Assembly (NCBI RefSeq): GCF_002205895.1
Contig: NZ_NJDE01000004.1
Span: 62,001-126,000 of the forward strand
Direction of reading: 5' to 3'
Length of the DNA stretch: 64,000 nucleotides
DNA from: Saccharibacillus sp. O23
GTDB lineage: Bacteria > Bacillota > Bacilli > Paenibacillales > Paenibacillaceae
The position numbers and the translations under genes were made by a program. Shown one piece after another: positions 34,449 through 42,415 of this stretch. Each line of letters opens with the position of its first letter. Position 1 is the first letter of the stretch. Under the pieces are notes generated by a model. It was not told where the DNA came from, searched no databases, and saw nothing but the letters and a program-made list of their open reading frames with translations.

Positions 34449-35966
34449 CTATTTGCCCTGCTCCGCCGCCCAAGCGTCGTACTGCTTCTGGGCTTCTTCG
34501 ATCACGCGGTCGATGCCGGCTTCTTTGAATTTCTGCTGCGCTTTCGGCAGATATTCGTTCGGGTCGACCGATCCGGTGAACAGCACCGGGATGAATTCTT
34601 TGGCTACGTTGGTGACGGAAGCGACTTCCGTTTTGACCGGCGCGGTATCGAAGTTGAAACCGAACGTCGGCGCGACGACCGCGGATTTGTTGAATTCTTC
34701 GAACTGCGCCCATTTGTCTTCGGGATCGCCTTCGTGCAGATACGTCAAGAACAGGTTGCCCAGCGCGAACCCCGGCATGGCGTAGTTTTCCTGCATCGCC
34801 GGCAGGTCTTCGATATAATTGCCTTCGAGTTTCTTGTAATGCACGTCTTCGATGCCGTATTGGATCAGGTTGCGCAGATACGGATCGGTATTGAGCAGAT
34901 TGAGGAACATCATCGACCGCTCCGGATTTTTGGAATACGACGAGATCGCCATCATCGAACCGGCGGCGGAACCCGTCGCGATCACCGGCTTCTGCATCGG
35001 ACGGCTGACGATATCATAGCCTGCGCTGCGCGACCAGCCCAGATCGGCGTACGGCTGCGTGATTTCTTTGTCGACCAGCCATTTGCCGGTTTTCATGTTG
35101 TCGATGCCTTCCAGCGTAGCGATGTCTTCGCGGACATAACCGGCTTGGTAATATTTGCGCATCGTATCGAGCGCCTGCTTGAACTCCGGCGTTTCCAACG
35201 CGTTGACGTACTTATGGTCTTGCGTATCGAGATACATGCCGATCGGAATCTCGTCGCCGATCAGGAAATCGAACGGAAGCGGCGGTTTAAAAGATTTCGG
35301 TACGGCTAAAGGCGTGATATCGGCCGGCTCGTTTTCTTTGATCGTTTTGAGCAGCGGTTCCAGACTCTCCAGCGTCATGACGCTGTCGATATCCAGTTTG
35401 TATTTGTCGACGTACTTTTTGTTGAACCGCCATACGGCCTGCGACGCCAATTCTTTCTGGTTCGGCACGGCGTAGTTGACGCCGTTCACTCGGCTGCCTT
35501 CGAGGAAACGCGGATCGATCGTCTCCGTGATGCCTTTGCCGTAGGTGCCGAGCAGATCGTTCAGCGGCAGGAAAGCGCCTTTGGCCGCATTCGGCAGATA
35601 ATCGAAAGCCCATGCGCTGGTGAACGCGATATCGTAATTCTCGCCGGAGCTCGTGATGACCTGCATGCGCTGGGTATAATCGCCCCAATCGATCATGGAG
35701 ATGTCGAGCGTCGTGTTGAGCTTTTCTTTGAGATATTTGTTCATTTCGTCCTGCACTTTCGGCAGATCGGTCGGCGTCGGGCCGATCAGATACAGTTTGA
35801 GCGTGACCGGATCGAGCTTGGCTGCATCGACCGTTCCGTCGCTTTGCACCGCGGCCGCTTCTTTGGCCGGTTCGGCCGTTTTGTTCCCGCCGTTTCCGCA
35901 TGCCGCCAGCAGCGACATCAGCATTAACAGCGACAGCAGCATCGGGAACGTTTTTCTTTTTGCCAT
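34449..35966 (-). CDS. Extracellular sugar-binding lipoprotein, DUF3502 type
   Basis: Predicted 505 aa. ATG at 35966 has GGAGGGG upstream; an in-frame ATG at 35996 lacks a box. Lipobox LLAAC (Cys near 23) and a polar linker. The start of the mature protein (VTLKLYLIGPTPTDLPKVQDEMN) and the C-terminal IDRVIEEAQKQYDAWAAE match the group of oligosaccharide-binding proteins carrying a DUF3502 C-terminal domain. It serves the two permeases upstream; no ATPase is encoded here. Next to GH85 and GH38 genes it may bind released N-glycan fragments. Confidence 0.9.
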   Translation of the reverse strand: MAKRKTFPMLLSLLMLMSLLAACGNGGNKTAEPAKEAAAVQSDGTVDAAKLDPVTLKLYLIGPTPTDLPKVQDEMNKYLKEKLNTTLDISMIDWGDYTQRMQVITSSGENYDIAFTSAWAFDYLPNAAKGAFLPLNDLLGTYGKGITETIDPRFLEGSRVNGVNYAVPNQKELASQAVWRFNKKYVDKYKLDIDSVMTLESLEPLLKTIKENEPADITPLAVPKSFKPPLPFDFLIGDEIPIGMYLDTQDHKYVNALETPEFKQALDTMRKYYQAGYVREDIATLEGIDNMKTGKWLVDKEITQPYADLGWSRSAGYDIVSRPMQKPVIATGSAAGSMMAISSYSKNPERSMMFLNLLNTDPYLRNLIQYGIEDVHYKKLEGNYIEDLPAMQENYAMPGFALGNLFLTYLHEGDPEDKWAQFEEFNKSAVVAPTFGFNFDTAPVKTEVASVTNVAKEFIPVLFTGSVDPNEYLPKAQQKFKEAGIDRVIEEAQKQYDAWAAEQGK

Positions 35967-36014
35967 TCGTGACCCCTCCATATTTGTAATGATCAAGCTA
36001 TGAATATGTACGAT

Positions 36015-36962
36015 TCAGCCTTTGACCGAACCGACGGTGAGACCTTGAACGAAATAACGCTGGAAAAAAGGATAGGCCATGACGATCGGCAGCGTCGCCA
36101 GCACGACCATCGCCATCCGGACCGTCTCGGTCGGCAGAGCCGCCGCCGCGTCGAAATTGCCGAGATATTTGGCGTTCTGCGTCAAGAAATCCATGTTCTT
36201 CTCGATTCGCATCAGCAGATACTGCAGCGGCGGCGTCAGTTCCGGCTTGTTGTAGTACAGCAGGGCATTGAACCAGTCGTTCCAATAGCCCAACGCGCTG
36301 AACAATCCGATCGTGGCGATGCCCGGCAGCGAGATCGGCAGCACGATGCTGAAGAAAGCGCGGAACTCGCCGGCTCCGTCGATCTTCGCCGATTCGATGA
36401 CTTCGTCCGGAACGGTCGTCTGGAAAAAGGTCCGCATGACGATGATCGAGAACGCGCTCAGCGAGAGCGGAAGAATCAGCGCCCAGATCGTATTTTGCAG
36501 ATGCAGGAACTGGGTCATCACGATATACCCCGGCACCATGCCGCCCGAGAACAGCATCGTGAAGAACGCCAGAAAGCTGAAAAAGCCGCGGAATTCGAAA
36601 CTTCTTCTCGATAGTGCGTACGCGTAAGTCGTGACCAGCGCCAGCGTCAGCAGCGTGCCGATCACGGTGACCGACAGCGTCACGCCGAACGAGATCAGCA
36701 GATCGTTCCCGGCTTGGAAAATGTACCGGTACGCCTCCGTGCTGAACCGGCTCGGCCATAAGCTGAACCCTTCCAGCGCCAGCGTCTGTTCGTCCGTAAG
36801 CGAGATCATGATAACGAACAGGAACGGGAAAACGCAGGAGAAGGCGAACAGTCCGACGATGATATTGAACAAGACGTTCCAGAGCGGCGAGATCGCGTTG
36901 TAGTCGCGTTTTTTGCGCTTTTTTTCCGGAATCTCGCGCGGTTTGATCGCCGTTTGAGCCAT
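36015..36962 (-). CDS. Sugar ABC transporter permease (YtcP type)
   Basis: Predicted 315 aa. A basic N-terminus (about 25 residues) precedes six membrane helices. The EAA loop reads PDEVIESAKIDGAGEFRAF. The C-terminus QRYFVQGLTVGSVKG is typical. AAAGGGG precedes the ATG. It lies 18 bp after its partner permease and 48 bp before the binding-protein gene. Confidence 0.92.
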   Translation of the reverse strand: MAQTAIKPREIPEKKRKKRDYNAISPLWNVLFNIIVGLFAFSCVFPFLFVIMISLTDEQTLALEGFSLWPSRFSTEAYRYIFQAGNDLLISFGVTLSVTVIGTLLTLALVTTYAYALSRRSFEFRGFFSFLAFFTMLFSGGMVPGYIVMTQFLHLQNTIWALILPLSLSAFSIIVMRTFFQTTVPDEVIESAKIDGAGEFRAFFSIVLPISLPGIATIGLFSALGYWNDWFNALLYYNKPELTPPLQYLLMRIEKNMDFLTQNAKYLGNFDAAAALPTETVRMAMVVLATLPIVMAYPFFQRYFVQGLTVGSVKG

Positions 36963-36980
36963 GATAGACGTTCCCCTTTC

Positions 36981-37910
36981 TTAGAAAATCGCTTGGTCGC
37001 GGTCGATCCGGCGGACGATGTAGTTGGCGGTCAGGATCAAGATCAGGCCGACCAGCGATTGATACAGTCCCGCCGCCGTGCTCATGCCGATATCGCCCAT
37101 GTTCATCAGGCCCCGGTAGACGAACGTATCGATGACGTTGGTGACCGGATAGAGCGCGCCCGAGTCTTTCGGAAGCTGATAGAACAGCCCGAAGTCCGAG
37201 CGGAAAATGCCGCCGATCGCCAAGATCGTCAAGATGATCATCAGCGGCCGCAGGAGCGGCAGCGTGATATAGCGGATCTGCTGCCATTTTCTCGCTCCGT
37301 CGATCGTCGCCGCTTCGTAATACGACTTGTCGATGCCCGTGATCGCCGCGAGATAGATGACGCTGTTGTAGCCGATCCCTTTCCAGATGCCGACGAACAA
37401 AATGATGAACGGCCAGTATTTCGGTTCGGAATACCAGCTCACGCTGTCCGTTCCGAAATAGGCCGCGAGCTGGTTCAGCACGCCTTTGTCCGGACTCAGG
37501 AACGTGAACGCGAAGTAGCTGATGATGACCCACGACAGAAAATGCGGCAGAAACATGCCGGTCTGATACACTTTGGCCATCCGCTTGTTCAGCAGCTCGC
37601 TCAGCAGCACGGCGAAACCGACCGCGCTGATCAGACCGAGTATGATCATGGCGACGTTGTACAAGATCGTGTTGCGGGTGATCACGTAAGCGTCGCTGGT
37701 CCGGAACAGATACTCGAAGTTTTTGAAGCCGACCCAGTCGCTATTCAGCACGCTGGCGAAAAAACCGTCCGGGCTGATCCGGAAGTCTTTGAACGCCAGT
37801 ACCGCGCCGAACATCGGCAGATAGGCGAAGATCAGAAACCAAGCCGTCCCCGGCAGCACGAGCAGCAGCAGCGCTCGGTTGCGGACGACCTTTTTCCAAA
37901 AAGCCGCCAA
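36981..37910 (-). CDS. Sugar ABC transporter permease (LplB type), first gene of second operon
   Basis: Predicted 309 aa, starting at TTG (37910) with AGGAGG 7 nt upstream. Six membrane helices; the EAA loop reads KSYYEAATIDGARKWQQIRYI. The C-terminus NYIVRRIDRDQAIF is typical of LplB-like subunits. A perfect cre box lies at 38173-38186 upstream, so catabolite repression is likely. Confidence 0.92.
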   Translation of the reverse strand: MAAFWKKVVRNRALLLLVLPGTAWFLIFAYLPMFGAVLAFKDFRISPDGFFASVLNSDWVGFKNFEYLFRTSDAYVITRNTILYNVAMIILGLISAVGFAVLLSELLNKRMAKVYQTGMFLPHFLSWVIISYFAFTFLSPDKGVLNQLAAYFGTDSVSWYSEPKYWPFIILFVGIWKGIGYNSVIYLAAITGIDKSYYEAATIDGARKWQQIRYITLPLLRPLMIILTILAIGGIFRSDFGLFYQLPKDSGALYPVTNVIDTFVYRGLMNMGDIGMSTAAGLYQSLVGLILILTANYIVRRIDRDQAIF

Positions 37911-38172
37911 TGGAATTCCTCCTCGCTCGATAAAAGAATGATGAATGCGCCTACGATACGCCGGCAGACGATATAGGCCGAGCCTGTCGTATGCGATTCG
38001 CGTGCCGGTGGCGCGGATGCGGATCCCCTAAGATCGGCTTTACCGCGCTGCCGCCGCTTTTTTCGCGCCGTTTGCGGATCGCGTTTTTCCCGCGATACTC
38101 GGGAAAACTTCGTTCGAATCGGCAGCGTTCGGCAGCCGCTTGATGCTCGCCTTCGACACTTTCAATTCTGGT

Positions 38173-38186
38173 TGAAAGCGCTATCT
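38173..38186. promoter_or_regulatory. Perfect cre box (CcpA operator) upstream of the second sugar ABC operon
   Basis: TGAAAGCGCTATCT matches the Bacillus consensus TGWAARCGYTWNCW at every position. It lies 263 bp before the start codon of the first permease gene (37910) and between it and the YesN-like gene, so it could act on the ABC operon. The rest of 37911-38229 holds no gene. Confidence 0.65.
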
Positions 38187-38229
38187 CCAACAAGTCGAAA
38201 AATGCTAGATTTAGATGGACAAATCAAAG

Positions 38230-38255
38230 AAAAGCCCCTAAGCAGGAGCTTTTCG
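38230..38255 (-). terminator. Probable terminator of the YesN-like regulator gene
   Basis: Arms GAAAAGCCCCT (38230-38240) and AGGAGCTTTTC (38245-38255) pair over 11 bp with one G-U. On the minus strand TTTGATTTG follows, a weak T tract. Confidence 0.5.
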
Positions 38256-38379
38256 GGTGAAAAACGGCGGCGGCAGCTCGGCTTCGTCTCGGGAAATTCG
38301 ACGAATTCGCGGGGGCGACTCCAGGGTTCGACAGGCCGCCGGACCTTGCGCGTTTAAGGCGCGGCTCTCGCGCCGGCGC

Positions 38380-40038
38380 TCAATCGCCGTACATCTGACG
38401 CAGTTCGGTCGGCGACAAGCCGGTATATTTCTTGAACTGCCGATAAAAATACGAATTGTCGAGATAACCGACTTCCGCGCCGATCTCCGCCGTGCGCCGG
38501 TCGGTATGCAGCAGCAGCGACGTCGCGCGTTCGATCCGGCGGCGGTTCAACGCATCGGAGAAATTGCTGCCGGTCTCCTGCTGGAACAGCTGTCCCAGAT
38601 AATTCGGATGCAGGTTCAACCGCTGCGACAGCGTCTTGAGCGACAATTCTTCCGCGTAATGGTCGCGGATCCGCTCCAGCAGAAACGACACATGTGCGCT
38701 GTGCGCGGCGCCCTCCGGATTCGCCGCTTCCGGTCCGGCGGCCGCGCGCCGGATCGTGTCGCGGACATGCTCGCGAAGCTGCTCCAGCGTCGAGATCCGC
38801 TGGAGCGGCGCGTACAGCTCCGCGTAATCCGGCTCCGCCGGTCCGCCGGCTTCGCGGACCGCCTCCACCATGAGGCGCACGGCCGCGTTCGCCGGCTCGC
38901 GGCGCGGCAGCAGTCCGGCAGCCTCCGCGCGGCTGCCGAGCAGCGCCTCTTCCCAAGTGCGGGAAGAGGCCGGCATCGGGCCGGGCCGCGTATCCGGCCC
39001 GGTAACCCAAAGCGGCTGCTCTCCCGCAGGGAGCAGGCGCCGGAACTGCCCTTTCGCCTGCGCGAAGCAGGCGCGGACGCCGACGATGTCCGGCGTCTCC
39101 CCGCCGCCGGCCAGCCAGACGGCGGCTCCGGCCAATCGGCCGAGCTCCCGCGCGGCCTCGGCCAACGGCTCTTCCGGCCGCGAAGCGCCGGAAGGGTCGG
39201 CGCGCGGCGGCTCGGCCGCGCGCCTGAAGCGGATGCAGACGATATCGTCGTCCGCATCCGCGAAGCAGATCGCCGCCGCGCCCGGCTCGGCGGCCAAGAG
39301 CAGCGCCTCGCAGCTGTCGGCGAGGCGCGCGAGGTCGAGCCGATCCGCCGGCGAGTCGGCGAATTCAGCCTTAGCCGAGGCGTTCCCTCCCTCTGGGGCG
39401 GCAGCCGACTCCGCTGCCGCCCGTATCGTCGAGTGGCTTCCGCTTCCGCCCTCGTTCGAGATTCGTTCTGCACTCGGCTCCGCCCCGCAGCCGAGCAGCC
39501 GCAGCACGTCGACCCGATAGGCCGCGCAATCGGTCGGAATCCCCAGCAGTTCCGCCCGCTGGATCAGCTCCTCGCGTTCGATCGTCCCTTCCGTCCAGCG
39601 GGCCAGCACGTTGCCGCGCAGCAGACGGCGGTCTTCCTCCTGCCGAACGAAGCTGAGTTCTTCGCGTTCCCAGACTTCGCCGATTCGGATCAGCGTCGCT
39701 TCCAGCTCTTCGATATTGATCGGCTTGAGGATATAATTTTCGATCCCGAGCCGGATGCCGATCTTGACGTATTCGAATTCTTCGTAACCGCTGAGCACGA
39801 TATAACGCGTCCGGGGATAACGCCGTTTCAATTCTTCGATCAGTTCCAGCCCGTTCATCCGGGGCATCATGATATCCGTGATGACCAGATCGGCCCCTTG
39901 TTCGCCGAGCCGCTCCAAAGCCTGAATGCCGTCTCCGGCATGGCCGATCGGGCACAGCCCGTAACGCTCCCAATCCGTGATCGACGACAACCCTTGAGCG
40001 ATCAGCGGCTCGTCGTCGACGAAAAATACCGTTCGCAT
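38380..40038 (-). CDS. YesN-type response regulator with AraC DNA-binding domain
   Basis: Predicted 552 aa. N-terminal receiver with DDE (8-10), phospho-acceptor Asp55 in LVITDIMMPRMNG and Lys in ILKPINIEEL. A long variable middle (~130-440) rich in Ala/Gly/Pro/Arg. The C-terminal ~100 residues are an AraC-type double helix-turn-helix (LKTLSQRLNLHPNYLGQLFQQ, TAEIGAEVGYLDNSYFYRQFKKYTG). It is the partner of the kinase upstream (48-bp gap) and probably activates the flanking ABC operon and/or the divergent alpha-mannosidase. AAAGGAG precedes the ATG. Confidence 0.92.
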   Translation of the reverse strand: MRTVFFVDDEPLIAQGLSSITDWERYGLCPIGHAGDGIQALERLGEQGADLVITDIMMPRMNGLELIEELKRRYPRTRYIVLSGYEEFEYVKIGIRLGIENYILKPINIEELEATLIRIGEVWEREELSFVRQEEDRRLLRGNVLARWTEGTIEREELIQRAELLGIPTDCAAYRVDVLRLLGCGAEPSAERISNEGGSGSHSTIRAAAESAAAPEGGNASAKAEFADSPADRLDLARLADSCEALLLAAEPGAAAICFADADDDIVCIRFRRAAEPPRADPSGASRPEEPLAEAARELGRLAGAAVWLAGGGETPDIVGVRACFAQAKGQFRRLLPAGEQPLWVTGPDTRPGPMPASSRTWEEALLGSRAEAAGLLPRREPANAAVRLMVEAVREAGGPAEPDYAELYAPLQRISTLEQLREHVRDTIRRAAAGPEAANPEGAAHSAHVSFLLERIRDHYAEELSLKTLSQRLNLHPNYLGQLFQQETGSNFSDALNRRRIERATSLLLHTDRRTAEIGAEVGYLDNSYFYRQFKKYTGLSPTELRQMYGD

Positions 40039-40086
40039 TTCGTGTTCTCCTTTCGTTTGTTCCTTCGGCTTCGAGCTTGCGCTTCG

Positions 40087-42075
40087 TCAAGTCTGCAAGT
40101 TCGCCGAAGCCTCCTCGCCGATCGCCGGAAGTTCCATCCGTACGACCGTGCCCCGCCCTTCCTCGCTGTCCACCGTCAATCCGTAAGACTCGCCGTAATT
40201 CATCCGAATCCGTTCATGGACGTTGATCAATCCGATCGAACGATGTTCTTTGTCCGGCGCGGGCGCGCCTCCGCCGAGCATCAAGCGGATCTCCGCCAGG
40301 CGATCCGGCGCGATCCCGCTGCCGTTGTCTTCGACCGCGATCGTCAGCCGTCCGTTCCGGACCTTCGCTCTGACGGCTACCCGGTTATCGTCGTCCAGCG
40401 GCCGGAACCCGTGCACGATGTAATTTTCGGCGATCGGCTGCACGAGCAGTTTGACGATCCGGCAGCCCTTGGCGGCTTCGTCCGCTTCGATCTTCGCTTC
40501 CAGGCGCCCTTCGTAACGGATGCGGAACAAATCGAGATACATCGAGCAGATCTCGATTTCTTCGCCCACGCTGACGACGGTGCTTTTTTTGACCAAACTG
40601 CGAAACATCACCGACAAACTGTAGATCATCTTGCCAACGTCCTGCGCTCCCGAAGAATACGCTTTCATTCGAATCGATTCCAACGTGTTGTACAAGAAGT
40701 GCGGATTGATCTGCGATTGGAGCAGCGCCAGTTCCGCGTTCTTCTGCCGAATCTCCGATGTATACACTTGATCGATATACGTCTCGAGCTGTCCGCACAT
40801 GGCATTGATGCGCTGCGCGATCTGCTGAAGTTCGTCTTCGCCGGACATCTCGATCCGTGTGGTCAAGTCGCCCGCGCCGATTCGGCTGGTCGAACGGATG
40901 ATCCGGCGCACTTTTTTGGAATGGGAACGGATAATGACGGCCGCGAAGCCGATGCTTGCCGCGGCGAACAAGACCGTCCCCAGAATCAGCATCCCCGTCA
41001 ACCCCGCCATGCTCCGATCGACGGCCGCTTCCGATACCACGCCCAGCACCGACAGTCCGGAACCCGCCACCCCGAGTTCGTTGGTGCGAAAAGCATCGCC
41101 CGGCAGTTCCGTTTCTCCCGAAGCATCCGGGCGATAAGGATAGATCTGTCCGGCATAGCGGTCTTCCGAATCGTAGATCGCCGTTCCGTCTGCCGCCAAG
41201 ACGAGAATCTGACCGCTGCCGGCAGGCGCTTGACTTTGCAGCAGCGCATCCAGCTTGGCCGCGTCGAATTCGACGACCATCAGTCCGATGCGCCGCAGCG
41301 TCCACGGGTCCTGAAGTTCCCGCGTGTAGACGTAACGGTCTCCGCCCGTTTGCCCCGACTGCGCTTCTGTCCGCTCTTCCGGGACGCCTGCCGCGTCTCT
41401 TCTCGGCACGTCTTCGGCCCAAGCGCCGGGAACGGCGGGAACCGCCCCGCCCGAATCCGTTTCGACGGCCGCATCCTGCTCGGCGTAGCCTTCGTCATCC
41501 TGCGAGTCGCCGGGAATTCGCCCCGACGCAGGCACGCCGCGAAATCCCGCACGCCCGCCGTCCGCCCATTCTTTCCAGACCGGATCGGCACCGCTGTCGA
41601 AATCGATTCTGCGGCTGGTCCGCCCCACGTACATCGAGAATCGTTCGGCATAGCTGTAGACCGAGACGCTGCGCACCGCAGCATCCTGCTCCAGGTAATT
41701 TTTGATGACCAGATCGAATGTCCGATTTCTGGAACCGGCGCTGCTCGCGAAAGCGTTCAGGCGATGTCCGAGATACGTTTCGTAATCGTGATCGAGAAAA
41801 TACACCATGTCGTCGCTGACCGTGCCGTCGCTATACACCTGCTGAAGCATGCCCTGCAAATTTTCGTACTGCCTGTTCAGGTAGAGACCGAGCACGTGGG
41901 TCGTTTTGAGATTGGCGTCCGTTTCTTCGCGAATCGCCCGTTGAAGCTGGTATTGATGCATCAGCCCGGCCGCGACCGCGAACAGCATCACCGCGACGAG
42001 CGAGTACAGCAGCACGATCCGGTTGAACATTTTGCGTTTCAGATGATTGCGGTAAAACTCGTGAAGCCCCCGCAT
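40087..42075 (-). CDS. YesM-type sensor histidine kinase
   Basis: Predicted 662 aa. Membrane helices near residues 18-39 and ~345-368 enclose an external Cache-like sensor, which contains a polar insertion (~195-245). HAMP domain with RIEMSGEDELQQIAQRINAM, then LALLQSQINPHFLYNTLESIRM carrying the phospho-accepting His of the LytS/YesM group, and an ATPase domain with VEDNGSGI and HRSIGLINVHERI. GGAAGGGG precedes the ATG. Together with 38380-40038 it forms a two-component system likely to sense a carbohydrate. Confidence 0.92.
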   Translation of the reverse strand: MRGLHEFYRNHLKRKMFNRIVLLYSLVAVMLFAVAAGLMHQYQLQRAIREETDANLKTTHVLGLYLNRQYENLQGMLQQVYSDGTVSDDMVYFLDHDYETYLGHRLNAFASSAGSRNRTFDLVIKNYLEQDAAVRSVSVYSYAERFSMYVGRTSRRIDFDSGADPVWKEWADGGRAGFRGVPASGRIPGDSQDDEGYAEQDAAVETDSGGAVPAVPGAWAEDVPRRDAAGVPEERTEAQSGQTGGDRYVYTRELQDPWTLRRIGLMVVEFDAAKLDALLQSQAPAGSGQILVLAADGTAIYDSEDRYAGQIYPYRPDASGETELPGDAFRTNELGVAGSGLSVLGVVSEAAVDRSMAGLTGMLILGTVLFAAASIGFAAVIIRSHSKKVRRIIRSTSRIGAGDLTTRIEMSGEDELQQIAQRINAMCGQLETYIDQVYTSEIRQKNAELALLQSQINPHFLYNTLESIRMKAYSSGAQDVGKMIYSLSVMFRSLVKKSTVVSVGEEIEICSMYLDLFRIRYEGRLEAKIEADEAAKGCRIVKLLVQPIAENYIVHGFRPLDDDNRVAVRAKVRNGRLTIAVEDNGSGIAPDRLAEIRLMLGGGAPAPDKEHRSIGLINVHERIRMNYGESYGLTVDSEEGRGTVVRMELPAIGEEASANLQT

Positions 42076-42201
42076 TTATTTCCCCTTCCTGCCGCTCCGA
42101 AGCGCGGAACGCCGAGCGGCCGTTTGCTGCGCCCAGTGTACCATCGGCGTCCGCGCTCGGCAAACGGCTTGCGAAATCGGGCTTCGCGATTCCGGCATTC
42201 A

Positions 42202-42230
42202 TGTCGCAATCTTGCATAGTCTATTGTCGC
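42202..42230 (+). promoter_or_regulatory. Direct repeat TGTCGC, candidate activator site for the second alpha-mannosidase
   Basis: TGTCGC occurs at 42202-42207 and 42225-42230, 23 bp apart, and the second copy ends 11 bp before the -35 box at 42242. Direct half-sites about two helix turns apart next to a -35 box are the usual layout for AraC-type activators, here perhaps the divergent YesN-like protein. Confidence 0.45.
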
Positions 42231-42241
42231 GAACGACTCTT

Positions 42242-42270
42242 TGAAACGCTTTATTTTTGTGCCTATAATA
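42242..42270 (+). promoter_or_regulatory. Sigma-A promoter of the second GH38 gene
   Basis: TTGAAA (42242-42247), 17-bp spacer, TATAAT (42265-42270). The start codon follows at 42416, leaving a leader of about 140 nt with no feature recognised. Confidence 0.75.
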
Positions 42271-42415
42271 ACGTTAAAGATCCCCTAAGATCCCGCTGAA
42301 CCCCGAAGAACCGGCATCTCCCCGCACGCGGCGAGTCCTCCCGGCCCTTTTGCATGCCTGCTCGCCTCCGACCGTCCAACCATTCGTCCGACTATCCGAA
42401 GGAGGTTATTTTTCT

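Noticed and set aside
38257-42219. 1320-codon open frame on the plus strand
   Set aside because: It is antisense to the YesN and YesM genes, whose domains are unmistakable. It is rich in Arg/His/Pro and arises from codon bias in GC-rich DNA.
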